A DNA stretch of 40,755 bases from Phycisphaerae bacterium (GTDB taxonomy: Bacteria > Planctomycetota > Phycisphaerae > Phycisphaerales > UBA1924), in NCBI GenBank assembly GCA_030432255.1, contig JAUIHS010000032.1, forward strand, positions 1-40,755, read 5' to 3'. The translations under genes and the position numbers were made by a program. This document shows positions 1-8,038 of this stretch, in pieces (within the stretch, counting starts at the first letter, position 1; each line of letters opens with the position of its first letter). Below the pieces are notes generated by a model that worked only from the letters and a program-made list of their open reading frames with translations, had not been told where the DNA came from and searched no databases.

Positions 1-174
1 CATCCACAGCTCAGAGGTCTGGTGCTGGATGATGAAGAGGAGTTCGTCGTGGTGCTCCGGCTGCGACAGCGGACGCTGCGCCGACAGTACCTGCCCGAGT
101 TGGAGATACGTGGCGTAGTCCAACTTTCCGTGCAGGTCCGTCGTGATGCCCTCTTCGAATGCTCGTCGCTCCAT
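1..174 (-). CDS. kynA: Tryptophan 2,3-dioxygenase, N-terminal part (cut by window edge)
   Basis: The first 58 codons of a gene running off the left edge. Tryptophan 2,3-dioxygenase is a cytoplasmic haem enzyme that opens the indole ring of L-tryptophan to N-formylkynurenine, the first step of the kynurenine pathway. The visible part carries the family's N-terminal signature: '[16 protein letters not shown]', then '[18 protein letters not shown]'. The His of 'QHQTSELW' contacts substrate in characterised family members. The start is the ATG at 174, which fits the usual short N-terminus before the first conserved block. A TATAAT sits about 45 bases upstream. The gene is divergent from the large protease. 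The C-terminal haem-ligand region lies outside the window, so integrity cannot be judged. Confidence 0.9.
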   Translation of the reverse strand, partial: MERRAFEEGITTDLHGKLDYATYLQLGQVLSAQRPLSQPEHHDELLFIIQHQTSELWM

Positions 175-218
175 GGCGCTCCATCCTCTACCGTCTTGAG
201 AGCGGGTGATCGAGGTCG

Positions 219-224
219 ATTATA
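219..224 (-). promoter_or_regulatory. Candidate -10 box for kynA
   Basis: On the minus strand this reads TATAAT, a perfect sigma-70 -10 hexamer 45 bases before the kynA ATG. That would give a leader of roughly 37 bases. I see no good -35 hexamer at 16-18 bases upstream, so the call rests on the -10 box and its position alone. Confidence 0.35.
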
Positions 225-284
225 GAGATTGTGGATAAGCCGACATCCGACGTGGCATCCCCGGCCCTCGGGATATCATGACGG

Positions 285-312
285 GTGGTAGCACGCCGCT
301 CGCGTCTACCAC
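285..312. repeat. Inverted repeat between kynA and the protease gene
   Basis: GTGGTAG at 285-291 and CTACCAC at 306-312 form a perfect 7-base inverted repeat with a 14-base spacer. It lies in the intergenic space between the divergent kynA and protease genes, about 45 bases before the protease ATG. It could be an operator or a hairpin in the protease leader; nothing in the sequence decides between them. Confidence 0.3.
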
Positions 313-341
313 AGACATCTGATCGCCCGGATCGGCTCCTC

Positions 342-347
342 AGGAGG
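342..347 (+). promoter_or_regulatory. Strong ribosome binding site fixing the protease start
   Basis: AGGAGG, a full anti-Shine-Dalgarno match, ends 10 bases before the ATG at 358. It supports that ATG over the in-frame ATGs a few codons downstream. Confidence 0.7.
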
Positions 348-357
348 ATGGACCCCC

Positions 358-3300
358 ATGAAGACGCGCATGATGCCACCGACCAACCCGCCGACACGAC
401 GATACCGCCGATCGGCAGCCGTCACCGCTGGACTCGCGGCGATGATCTGTGCCCTGACCGCCTTTGCCGCAGACCCCGGTCTGCTCAGCAGAACGGGAGA
501 CGACCCCATCAGCCGTGCCCTCGCACCGGTCAATCCCCCCGAAGACGACGGGCACGCGAACGAGGATTCAGCCGAGAAGGCGGCCCTTCTGGATGCCGTC
601 CTTGAGCGGATGGCGAAGCAGATTGCGCGCGAGGAGGCCGCAGCGAGCGACGACTTCTCGGACGATGCCCCGGACTACACCCTCATCGATGACTTCACCG
701 CCGGGATGACACTCGTCAACAACAACCTCGACAAGCAGGAGGCGGCTTTCCTGCCCCTGTATTCCGACGGCGAGTCGCTCTACCTGGAGATCCCGGCGCA
801 CTTCGAGGGGCATGACTTTCTCCTGTCGAGCACGATGTCCGCCGGCCCGGTCCTGACCGGATTCCAACTCGGCTCCGCGCTCCTCCAGTGGCGACGCAAT
901 GGAGACGAACTGCAACTGATCCAGCCCGAGATCCGCTATCTCGCCAGCGAGGGCGGTGCCAACGCCGAAAATCTCCAGCGCACCTACACCGACCGGTACC
1001 TCTTCTCGGTGCCGATTCTCGCCGAGTCGCATCGAGGCGACATGCTCATCGCTCTTGACTCGGTGCTCATCGACCACGGCGATGCACTGGTCGGGGATGT
1101 CGGCGAACTCAACAGTCGCACGGTCCATCTTCAGAAGGCAAAGGCCTTCGCAGAGAACATCGAAGTCTCCTTCACCGGCGCACCGTCCAGCCGCTACATG
1201 GATGGCGAACTCGTGACGCTGCACTACAGCATCAGCAGGCTTCCGGAGCAGGATGATTTCGAGATGCGGCCCGCCGACCAGCGCGTCGGCTACTGGGTTC
1301 ACGCCCGCATGGATATCTCGAGGCGTGATCCACTTGAGCAGAAATTCGCACGCTCCATCGAGCGCTGGCATCTGGAGAAGGCTGATCCCGCATTGCACGT
1401 CAGTCCCCCGAAAGAGCCCATCATCTTCTACATCGAGAAGAGTGTGCCACTGCGGTACCGTCATTACGTGCGACAGGGCATCCTGTCCTGGAACGAGGCA
1501 TTCCGGGAGATCGGATTCGACCGCGCCATCGAAGTGCGCCAGCAGACTGAGACGCAGTACGCCGATATTGATCCCGAAGACGTCCGGTACAACTTCGTGC
1601 GCTGGATCACGACCGGTGGAGGCTTTGCCATTGCGCTGCATCGCACGGACCCGAGGACCGGGCGTATCCTCGATGCCGATGTTCTGATCGACGACTCCTG
1701 GATCGACATCTGGGTCGACGAGTATCCGCTGATGATTCGCCAGGCATGGCAACAGCGGATGAGTGCCCGGCTTGCCGCGAATCCATCGCTCCGCCCTGTG
1801 ATCGATCGGCTCGACCAACGCATGCGTGAGTTTGGCTACCCGCCGCTGGACACCAGCCCGGATCGACCCGTCGCGACCCTCTCGATGTCAGAGCGTCGCG
1901 TTATCATCGAACAGCATCTCTTCGAAGGCGACCCCGGCATCCTCGGGCGCAACGACCGTCGGCGCGCCCGTTGCACGTATGCCTCCCGTCTCGGCCACCA
2001 CATGGGCTGCGCCCGCCTTGCGCACGTGCTCGTCGCTCCCGAGATCGCGCCAGATGAGCCGGCCGTGCTGACCGACCTTCAGGATGCACTCGCCGATCTC
2101 GGACTCACGATCGACGACCTGCCGGAGGACGTGGTGTCGAACATCCGCACGCGAGCCACGGGCAGCGGTCGCATCGACGCGCCCGACCCCGCGCTTGACC
2201 TCGATGCATCCGGCGAAGCCGACCTCGCATTGTCTGACGAGGAAGGAGCCGCAGCCGACCCGACCCTTGACGGTGTCCCCGAGCAACTGATCGGCGACAA
2301 CCTGATTGCGCTCACCGCGCACGAAGTGGGGCACGTCCTCGGGCTCCGGCACAATTTCGCAGCCAGTACCTGGAAGCCTGTCGAAGCCGTGCTCGAATAC
2401 AACGACCCGGAGATGGAACCCCCGGTGGCGAGCGTCATGGATTACGTCGGCACATTCATCGCCGGCCCCGGCGAGGAACAGGGCCTCTACAACACCGTCC
2501 GCGTCGGTCCGTATGACCGCTGGGCGATCGAGTACGGATATCGTCCTGTCGACGAGCCGGCGGAGCTTGAGGCCATTCTCGCTCGCTCCGCTGAGCCCGC
2601 CCATCGGTATGCCACCGACGAGGACATGTACTCCATTGATCCGACCGCGATGACCTACGACATCGGCTCGGATCCAGCGGCATCCCGCGCCCGTCAACTC
2701 CGGCTGCTCGACTCGCTTCGCGCCAACCTGCTCGAGGACCTTGTGGAAGAAGGACAGTCCTGGTCTCGAATCCGCAGTGCGTATCTGCAGTTGTGGTTCG
2801 ATGAAGTCCTGGGCCTGTGGAATTCGACCGGCTACGTGGGCGGCACGATCGTGAGCCGCGACCACAACACGCCCGGTGCCCGCCAACCGCTTGAGAACAT
2901 CGACGGTGCCACCCAGCGCGCCGTCCTGCAACTCCTCACTGACCGCGTCTTCAGCTCTGATGCATACGAGATGAGCCGCGAACTCCTGACGCATCTCCAG
3001 GCCGAGAAGTGGTACCAGCCGGCGTTCTCTGAAGCAGACGGCACTGGTGCTGAAGAGTACAGCCTTCACAATGCCGTGAACATGCTGCAGTTCTCGATCC
3101 TGTCCGACCTGCTCTTCTCCTGTTCGCACCGCCTCTATGACCAGGAGATGCGCACCGATCCTGAAGCCGACGCCCTCACCCTTCCAGAGCTTCATCACAC
3201 GATCACCGATGCCATCTGGTCCGAATTCGATGGGGATCCGTCAGCCTCGGCCACGTCGGGGTCCTACACGAATCTCAAACCCATGGTGAGTGCGCTGAGG

Positions 3301-3543
3301 CGCAATCTCCAGCGGGAGCACGCCGAGCAACTCATCGACCTCGCGTTCCGCGTTCCCGGTTCCATGCCCACACAACGCCAGCCTCAGATCATCGCCATGA
3401 GCCAGCTCAGAGGGATCACCGACCGACTGTCGGCATGGGAGGGGGCGGCCGGCGCCCTTGACGATTACACCCGGATTCACATCAGCGAAACACGGATCCT
3501 GATCGAGAACGCTCTCGAATCCACCCCGACACGCCGGCTCTGA
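358..3543 (+). CDS. Secreted zinc-dependent metalloprotease (DUF5117/DUF4953 type)
   Basis: A 1061-residue exported protein. Residues 1-40 form a basic, hydrophobic signal peptide ending near 'ALTAFAADP'. The middle region has the look of the DUF5117 module ('EIPAHFEGHDFLLSSTMSAG', 'LLQWRRNGDELQLI') found in large bacterial and planctomycete peptidases. The zinc-binding motif HEVGHVLGLRHN lies near residue 655: two His ligands, catalytic Glu, and a third His as in metzincin-like enzymes. It is followed by 'SVMDYVG', which resembles a Met-turn. The rest matches the DUF4953-type C-terminal extension. It probably degrades proteins outside the cytoplasm; the substrate is unknown. It is transcribed alone, divergent from kynA, and has a strong AGGAGG site. 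The family call is from recalled motifs, not a search. Confidence 0.85.
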   Translation: MKTRMMPPTNPPTRRYRRSAAVTAGLAAMICALTAFAADPGLLSRTGDDPISRALAPVNPPEDDGHANEDSAEKAALLDAVLERMAKQIAREEAAASDDFSDDAPDYTLIDDFTAGMTLVNNNLDKQEAAFLPLYSDGESLYLEIPAHFEGHDFLLSSTMSAGPVLTGFQLGSALLQWRRNGDELQLIQPEIRYLASEGGANAENLQRTYTDRYLFSVPILAESHRGDMLIALDSVLIDHGDALVGDVGELNSRTVHLQKAKAFAENIEVSFTGAPSSRYMDGELVTLHYSISRLPEQDDFEMRPADQRVGYWVHARMDISRRDPLEQKFARSIERWHLEKADPALHVSPPKEPIIFYIEKSVPLRYRHYVRQGILSWNEAFREIGFDRAIEVRQQTETQYADIDPEDVRYNFVRWITTGGGFAIALHRTDPRTGRILDADVLIDDSWIDIWVDEYPLMIRQAWQQRMSARLAANPSLRPVIDRLDQRMREFGYPPLDTSPDRPVATLSMSERRVIIEQHLFEGDPGILGRNDRRRARCTYASRLGHHMGCARLAHVLVAPEIAPDEPAVLTDLQDALADLGLTIDDLPEDVVSNIRTRATGSGRIDAPDPALDLDASGEADLALSDEEGAAADPTLDGVPEQLIGDNLIALTAHEVGHVLGLRHNFAASTWKPVEAVLEYNDPEMEPPVASVMDYVGTFIAGPGEEQGLYNTVRVGPYDRWAIEYGYRPVDEPAELEAILARSAEPAHRYATDEDMYSIDPTAMTYDIGSDPAASRARQLRLLDSLRANLLEDLVEEGQSWSRIRSAYLQLWFDEVLGLWNSTGYVGGTIVSRDHNTPGARQPLENIDGATQRAVLQLLTDRVFSSDAYEMSRELLTHLQAEKWYQPAFSEADGTGAEEYSLHNAVNMLQFSILSDLLFSCSHRLYDQEMRTDPEADALTLPELHHTITDAIWSEFDGDPSASATSGSYTNLKPMVSALRRNLQREHAEQLIDLAFRVPGSMPTQRQPQIIAMSQLRGITDRLSAWEGAAGALDDYTRIHISETRILIENALESTPTRRL

Positions 3544-3571
3544 GAACTGCCACCCGATCGTCCCTCGCCCC

Positions 3572-3577
3572 TATAAT
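3572..3577 (+). promoter_or_regulatory. Candidate -10 box for the EEP-family gene
   Basis: TATAAT lies 33 bases before the ATG at 3611, just after the protease stop codon. Only a weak -35 match (CTGCCA, 19-base spacing) is visible. It suggests the nuclease/phosphatase gene has its own promoter. Confidence 0.4.
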
Positions 3578-3610
3578 GGTTCCATCACCCCCACGATGGA
3601 GCAAGCCCCC

Positions 3611-4636
3611 ATGCTGACCCGCCGACTGTTGCCGGTTCTCATCGCCACGTTCGTCCTTCCCGCGATCTCGCTGGCTCAGGATGCACCCCGACTTGGAGTC
3701 GCCGAGGCTCCTGCCAAGAGCAGGGATGTCATTCGAGTGGCCACCTACAACCTCCTGAACCTCTTCGACGACCGGGATGATCCGGCGCTCTCCGGTGATG
3801 CGGAAGACATCGACGACGCCAAGCCCTCCAGCCAGAAGACGGCCGCCGCCGAAGCCATCCGTCGCCTCGATGCCGATGTCATCGGTCTGCAGGAGATCGA
3901 GTCCTACGACGCCCTGTCCGACTTCGTGCATGAGTACCTCGGTGACATGGGCTACGAGCACATCGTTTCCATCGATGTGGGACAGGAGCGCGGCATCGAG
4001 CAGGCCGTGATCTCTCGCTTCCCGATCAACGAAGCGGTCGTCTGGCCGCATCTCGCACTCGGCGGACAACACCCGGAGATGTACGGCAACCAGCCCAATC
4101 GGTATGCCGGTGAACCGATCTTCTGCCGCCGCTCCCCGCTCCGCGTCACGTTTGAGGTTCCGGTGGGCCACGCCGGCGCAACCGACCCGTACCTCCTGAC
4201 AATGTTCGTGCTGCACCACAAGTCAGGGCGTTACAACGATTACTGGCGCAACGCTGAGACCGTCCGCATCATCAAGATGATCAAGGAGGTCGAGGGTGAT
4301 GATCCGGAGCGCAACATCGTGATCCTCGGTGACTTCAACGCCCAGCGGACGGCATGGTCCGTCGACGGCTACATGCGTGCCGGTATGAATGATGTCTTCG
4401 GCAACGAGCGGCAGATCGACGCCAGCCAGACCACCCACGAGAGCGGTCGATGCATTGACTACATCCTCGTCAATGAGGCCCTCAGCCACGAGGTCAAGGA
4501 CAACTCTGCGTTCGTGCTTGGCGTGCCTGTACGCTCAGAAGCCGATGCGCGCCGTTGGTACGAGACAGATCCGCCCGCCGGATATGCTTCAGATCACATG
4601 CCCGTCGCCGTCGATATCCGCCCCGTCGATCGTTGA
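3611..4636 (+). CDS. Secreted endonuclease/exonuclease/phosphatase-family protein
   Basis: A 341-residue exported hydrolase of the EEP (DNase I-like) fold, which cleaves phosphodiester or phosphomonoester bonds with a divalent metal. Residues 1-21 are a signal peptide ending 'AISLAQ'. All core motifs are in order: 'VATYNLLNLFDD' (Asn), 'DVIGLQEIES' (metal-binding Glu), 'FVLHHKSG', 'VILGDFNAQ' (catalytic Asp/Asn), 'DYILVNEA', and the C-terminal 'ASDHMPVAVDI' (Asp-His pair). It could be an extracellular DNase scavenging phosphate or nucleotides, or a phosphatase; the sequence does not tell which. The start at 3611 is preferred over the ATG at 3596 because GGAG at 3598-3601 is 9 bases before it and the signal peptide then begins cleanly with 'MLTRRLLPV'. 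Confidence 0.85.
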   Translation: MLTRRLLPVLIATFVLPAISLAQDAPRLGVAEAPAKSRDVIRVATYNLLNLFDDRDDPALSGDAEDIDDAKPSSQKTAAAEAIRRLDADVIGLQEIESYDALSDFVHEYLGDMGYEHIVSIDVGQERGIEQAVISRFPINEAVVWPHLALGGQHPEMYGNQPNRYAGEPIFCRRSPLRVTFEVPVGHAGATDPYLLTMFVLHHKSGRYNDYWRNAETVRIIKMIKEVEGDDPERNIVILGDFNAQRTAWSVDGYMRAGMNDVFGNERQIDASQTTHESGRCIDYILVNEALSHEVKDNSAFVLGVPVRSEADARRWYETDPPAGYASDHMPVAVDIRPVDR

Positions 4637-4665
4637 TGCCCAGTCGACAGCACTCCCCCTGACTC

Positions 4666-5535
4666 ATGCCCGACAACCCGACCGTCATCGTGATCGGTGC
4701 CGGCCACGCCGGTACGGAAGCCGCGTACGCCGCCGCGAACGCCGGGTGCGATGTCGCATTGATCACGCTCGATCCTGCGAGGGTCGGTGTCATGTCCTGC
4801 AACCCGGCGATCGGAGGGCTTGCCAAGGGACAGATGGTGCGGGAGATCGATGCGCTGGGCGGACTCATGGGGCTTGCCACAGATGCCACCGGCATCATGT
4901 TTCGAGTGCTCAATACTTCGAAGGGCGCAGCCGTGCAGTCGCCCCGGGCGCAGTGTGACAAGCACGCGTATGCCCGCGCGGTGCAGCACCTCATCGCGGC
5001 ACATCCGCGCATCACGACGCTTGCCGGAACCGCCGAACGGATCCTGCTCGACGATGGACGGGCCCGGGCCGTCGTCATCGCCTCGCCTGAGCCGGAACTC
5101 GACGGGCGCACCATCAGGGGCGACACCGTCGTTCTCACCACCGGGACATTCATGCGCGGGCTCATGCACACGGGTGAGTCGCAGACGGAAGGAGGTCGGC
5201 ACGGGGAAGCCCCGGCCCGCACCATCTCCGACACCCTTCGCGAACTCGGTTTCGAACTGGGACGCCTGAAGACCGGCACCCCACCCCGCATACAGCGCGG
5301 GACGATTGACTGGGAGCAACTGGAACCCCAGTTCGGTGACACGCCTCCGTCGCCCTTCTCCGACCTCAATGATGACAATCCTGACTTCCCGAACCTGGAA
5401 CAGATCGAGTGTCGGATCACGTCGACAACTCCCGAGGCACACGAGATCATCCGCGCCAACCTGCATCGCGCCCCCATGTTCAGCGGTCAGATCGAGTCGG
5501 TCGGGCCGCGCTATTGCCCGTCAATCGAGGACTAG
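4666..5535 (+). CDS. mnmG: tRNA modification enzyme MnmG (GidA), N-terminal part, ends at in-frame amber
   Basis: This is the first 289 codons of MnmG. With MnmE, MnmG uses FAD, NADH and methylenetetrahydrofolate to modify uridine 34 of several tRNAs. The FAD-binding Rossmann motif 'VIGAGHAGTEAAYAAANAG' starts at residue 6. The first GidA signature is reached as 'GPRYCPSIED', but the next codon, at 5533-5535, is TAG where the family has an invariant lysine ('SIEDK'). AAG to TAG is one base change. The C-terminal part continues in the same frame at once, and the sum (611 residues) is normal for the family. The cause may be a sequencing error, a nonsense mutation, readthrough, or a natural split with restart. 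The start ATG at 4666 is 29 bases after the previous gene. Confidence 0.92.
   Translation: MPDNPTVIVIGAGHAGTEAAYAAANAGCDVALITLDPARVGVMSCNPAIGGLAKGQMVREIDALGGLMGLATDATGIMFRVLNTSKGAAVQSPRAQCDKHAYARAVQHLIAAHPRITTLAGTAERILLDDGRARAVVIASPEPELDGRTIRGDTVVLTTGTFMRGLMHTGESQTEGGRHGEAPARTISDTLRELGFELGRLKTGTPPRIQRGTIDWEQLEPQFGDTPPSPFSDLNDDNPDFPNLEQIECRITSTTPEAHEIIRANLHRAPMFSGQIESVGPRYCPSIED
5527..5530 (+). promoter_or_regulatory. Possible internal ribosome binding site before the GTG after the amber codon
   Basis: GAGG within the Glu-Asp codons lies 5 bases upstream of GTG at 5536, which directly follows the TAG. Stop and restart at this point would give two MnmG half-proteins. The match is short and could be chance. 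Confidence 0.25.
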
Positions 5536-6501
5536 GTGGTCCGCTTTGCCGAGCGTTCGAGTCATCACGTCTTCCTCGAACCCGAGTCTCACGAGTCGGA
5601 CTGGGTCTACTGCAATGGGATTGCAACCTCCCTGCCTCGGGATGTGCAGGATGCTGTCGTTCGCGGCATGCCCGGCTGCTCCAGGGCGCACATCCTCATG
5701 TATGGCTACGCGGTCGAGTATGACATGGTTCGACCCCACCAGATCCACGCCACGACCATGACCCGACTCGTCGACGGCCTCTTCCTTGCCGGGCAGATCA
5801 ACGGGACCAGTGGTTACGAGGAAGCGGGGGGACAGGGCTGGCTTGCGGGGCTGAATGCCGCGCGCTTCGCCACGGACGTGGAACCGATCACGCTCGGCCG
5901 CGACCTCGCCTACATCGGTGTGATGCTCGACGACCTCGTCACACGCACTCCGGTTGAGCCGTACCGCATGTTCACCAGCCGAGCGGAGTACCGCCTTCTG
6001 CTTCGGGCTGACAACACCGCCGACCGCCTGACACCCCTGGCACGTGAGTGGGGGACCATCTCGGATGAACGCTGGACCCGGTACCGGGTCCGTGAGGCGC
6101 GCATCGAGCACCTCAACACGGCGCTTGATGCGGCACGTATCGACGGCAAACCACTGCGCGACGTCGTGCGTCGCCCCGAATTCACCGCAGCCGACCTCGC
6201 ACGCATCCTGAACGAACAAGCAGATCGCGCCCTGACCACTGTGCTTGCCGACCGTCAGTATGAGGGCTACATCGCAAGGCAGCGTGCCGAGATCAAGCGA
6301 CAGGCTGCGATGGAAACCCGACGCATCCCCGGTGACATCGACTTCCACGCCATCTCAGGTCTTCGCAAGGAGGCCGCCGAGGCCCTGACGCGATTCCGCC
6401 CCGACACCCTCGGGCAGGCAGGCCGTCTGGCCGGCGTCAATCCCGCAGACATGACCCTGCTCGTTGTCATCCTCGACCGCCGTCGGCGCGAGTCCGCCTG
6501 A
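5536..6501 (+). CDS. mnmG: MnmG (GidA), C-terminal part after the amber codon
   Basis: Codons following the TAG, in the same frame as the N-terminal part. It begins 'VVRFAERSSHHVFLEPES', the direct continuation of the first GidA signature. It contains the complete second signature ('AGQINGTSGYEEAGGQGW', then 'AGLNAAR') and the conserved 'EPYRMFTSRAEYRLLLR'. The tRNA-binding helical C-terminus is intact to 'LLVVILDRRRRESA'. Nothing in this half looks decayed: no second stop, no frameshift, normal conserved blocks. If translated separately it would start at GTG 5536. It converges with the sulfotransferase gene, with only 2 bases between the stop codons. Confidence 0.92.
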   Translation: MVRFAERSSHHVFLEPESHESDWVYCNGIATSLPRDVQDAVVRGMPGCSRAHILMYGYAVEYDMVRPHQIHATTMTRLVDGLFLAGQINGTSGYEEAGGQGWLAGLNAARFATDVEPITLGRDLAYIGVMLDDLVTRTPVEPYRMFTSRAEYRLLLRADNTADRLTPLAREWGTISDERWTRYRVREARIEHLNTALDAARIDGKPLRDVVRRPEFTAADLARILNEQADRALTTVLADRQYEGYIARQRAEIKRQAAMETRRIPGDIDFHAISGLRKEAAEALTRFRPDTLGQAGRLAGVNPADMTLLVVILDRRRRESA

Positions 6502-6503
6502 CC

Positions 6504-7979
6504 TCAGTCGAACTGGCTCAGCATCCCGCCCAGCAATGACTCGTAGCGCTTCCACCGACCTACCGATGAGGTGTACATCGGTCGGTTCACCTGATCCACC
6601 GAGCGCGTCCGAGCGTCGGCTTCCACCTCGTGTGGCCGCAGACAGGCATCATCCCAGTTCAGCCCGGTGTGAGTGACAATCTGCCTCGACAACGGATCCG
6701 GATCGCGGACGAGGTCCTCATATTGCACTTCCAGGACGTCGATGGCGAGCGCATTGCGACAATGCTTGTACACACGCTCCACGTCTTTGAAGTAGGAGAC
6801 CAGCTGTGCATCGTCATACGCCCAGTCATTCGCGGCCCCGAAGTGCTGAAAGAAACACGATACCGCCGTGTCCCGGGGATCACGCAGGCAGCGGATGATC
6901 GGCGCCTCTGGAAAGACCAGCCGGATCAGCGGAAGATACATCACATTGGCCGGCATTTTGTCAGTCATCCAACCATCGCCCGCGTCCAACGGCACGCCTG
7001 ACGCGTACCGAGTCGGCCCCGCCTCGATCACCGGGCGCGTCAACGCCTGCGGATCCTGCAGCACCCAGGACAGCGGACGCCCCGACTGTGCTTCCATCGT
7101 GAGCCGCTGCATGCCATCCAGTTCACCACAAGCGGTCACGGATGGATGAGCTGCGAGGATTCGCTCAACGAGGGTCGTCCCTGAACGAGGCAGGCCCACC
7201 ACAAAGATGGGGCGCAGTCCGGCGTTGTCCTTGGCTCGGACCAGACGCTCGAAGATGGCCGGCGTGAATGCCGCGATGAACCGATCAACCGCGCGGCGAT
7301 GCGCTGCGGCGCTGAATCGGCTGCCGCGAAGCCGACTCGCGACCCGAACCGTCTCGACTGCCTCCGCATCGCGGCCAAGTTCCTGGTAGAGGTCGGCGAG
7401 TCCGAACAACACTTCGACTCGCACCGCAGGTGGTAGACCGGAGTGCTCGGCGAATGGCGTCAGCAGGCGAATTCCTCGCTCCGACTGGCCACGCAGTCGA
7501 GCCAGCCGTGCGCCCGCGAGGCCCACCTGGTGGTTCCGGAAACCGCGCGACAGCAGTGGGTTCAGAACCTCGGCGGCCTCATCAACGCGCTTCAGTGATA
7601 ACAGCAGCTCAGCGGCCCCGGCAGCCGCGGTCTCCATCCCGGGCTGAACGACGAGCGCTGTTCGGTATGCCTCCAGCGCTTCTTCCGAGCGTCCGAGCAG
7701 TCGCAGCGTCCGGGCACGCAGGGCCAGCAGCATCGGCTCACGCGGCGCCAGGCCGACGCCCGCATCCGCCGCCTCCAGCGCCTCCGGCAACCGCGCCAGT
7801 TGCACGAGGCACATCGCGCGCAACCCGAGGGCCTGAACATCCTCTGGGTCGCGGGCGAGCAGCTCCCCGGCAATGCGTTCCCCACCCAGGGGGTCACCCG
7901 CACCATAAAGCTGCATACCACGTTTCAGGGCTGCCATCCGCTGGGGATCTGCATTCGGTTTCGACCGTCCCTTCGACAT
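6504..7979 (-). CDS. TPR-repeat sulfotransferase
   Basis: A cytoplasmic protein of about 491 residues. The N-terminal ~240 residues are a chain of TPR-like helical repeats ('ALGLRAMCLVQLARLPEALE', 'GRSEEALEAYRTALVVQPG'). The C-terminal half is a PAPS-dependent sulfotransferase domain: the 5'-phosphosulfate loop 'VVGLPRSGTTLVERIL' near residues 260-275 and the later 'PIIRCLRDPRDTAVSCFF' 3'-phosphate-binding segment. It probably transfers sulfate from PAPS to a protein or carbohydrate acceptor; the acceptor cannot be named. An upstream in-frame GTG at 8021 would add 14 residues, but the ATG at 7979 is preferred because it begins a better N-terminus and a TATACT box lies just before it. No Shine-Dalgarno is visible, so the mRNA may be leaderless. 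Confidence 0.85.
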   Translation of the reverse strand: MSKGRSKPNADPQRMAALKRGMQLYGAGDPLGGERIAGELLARDPEDVQALGLRAMCLVQLARLPEALEAADAGVGLAPREPMLLALRARTLRLLGRSEEALEAYRTALVVQPGMETAAAGAAELLLSLKRVDEAAEVLNPLLSRGFRNHQVGLAGARLARLRGQSERGIRLLTPFAEHSGLPPAVRVEVLFGLADLYQELGRDAEAVETVRVASRLRGSRFSAAAHRRAVDRFIAAFTPAIFERLVRAKDNAGLRPIFVVGLPRSGTTLVERILAAHPSVTACGELDGMQRLTMEAQSGRPLSWVLQDPQALTRPVIEAGPTRYASGVPLDAGDGWMTDKMPANVMYLPLIRLVFPEAPIIRCLRDPRDTAVSCFFQHFGAANDWAYDDAQLVSYFKDVERVYKHCRNALAIDVLEVQYEDLVRDPDPLSRQIVTHTGLNWDDACLRPHEVEADARTRSVDQVNRPMYTSSVGRWKRYESLLGGMLSQFD

Positions 7980-7986
7980 GGATGGC

Positions 7987-7992
7987 AGTATA
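7987..7992 (-). promoter_or_regulatory. -10 box placed for a leaderless sulfotransferase mRNA
   Basis: Minus-strand TATACT ends 7 bases before the A of the ATG at 7979, so transcription would begin at or next to the start codon. The lack of any purine-rich ribosome site agrees with this. The -35 region is not recognisable. Confidence 0.3.
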
Positions 7993-8038
7993 GTCGGGCG
8001 TCGCCGCACCGCCGCGGCCACGCTACCATGACCCGTCC

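Noticed and set aside
1888..3198. Long minus-strand ORF opposite the large protease
   Set aside because: It lies wholly within the protease in a mirrored frame, has no recognisable motif, and such long shadow frames are common in high-GC DNA. The same holds for the minus-strand frames at 568-1818, 7925-9424, 23636-25072, 26488-27423 and 29608-30639.
5533..5535. Reassignment of TAG to an amino acid in this organism
   Set aside because: TAG ends three other ORFs in the window (34728, 36192 and 37936) at sensible C-termini, so it functions as a stop here; only the mnmG codon is internal.
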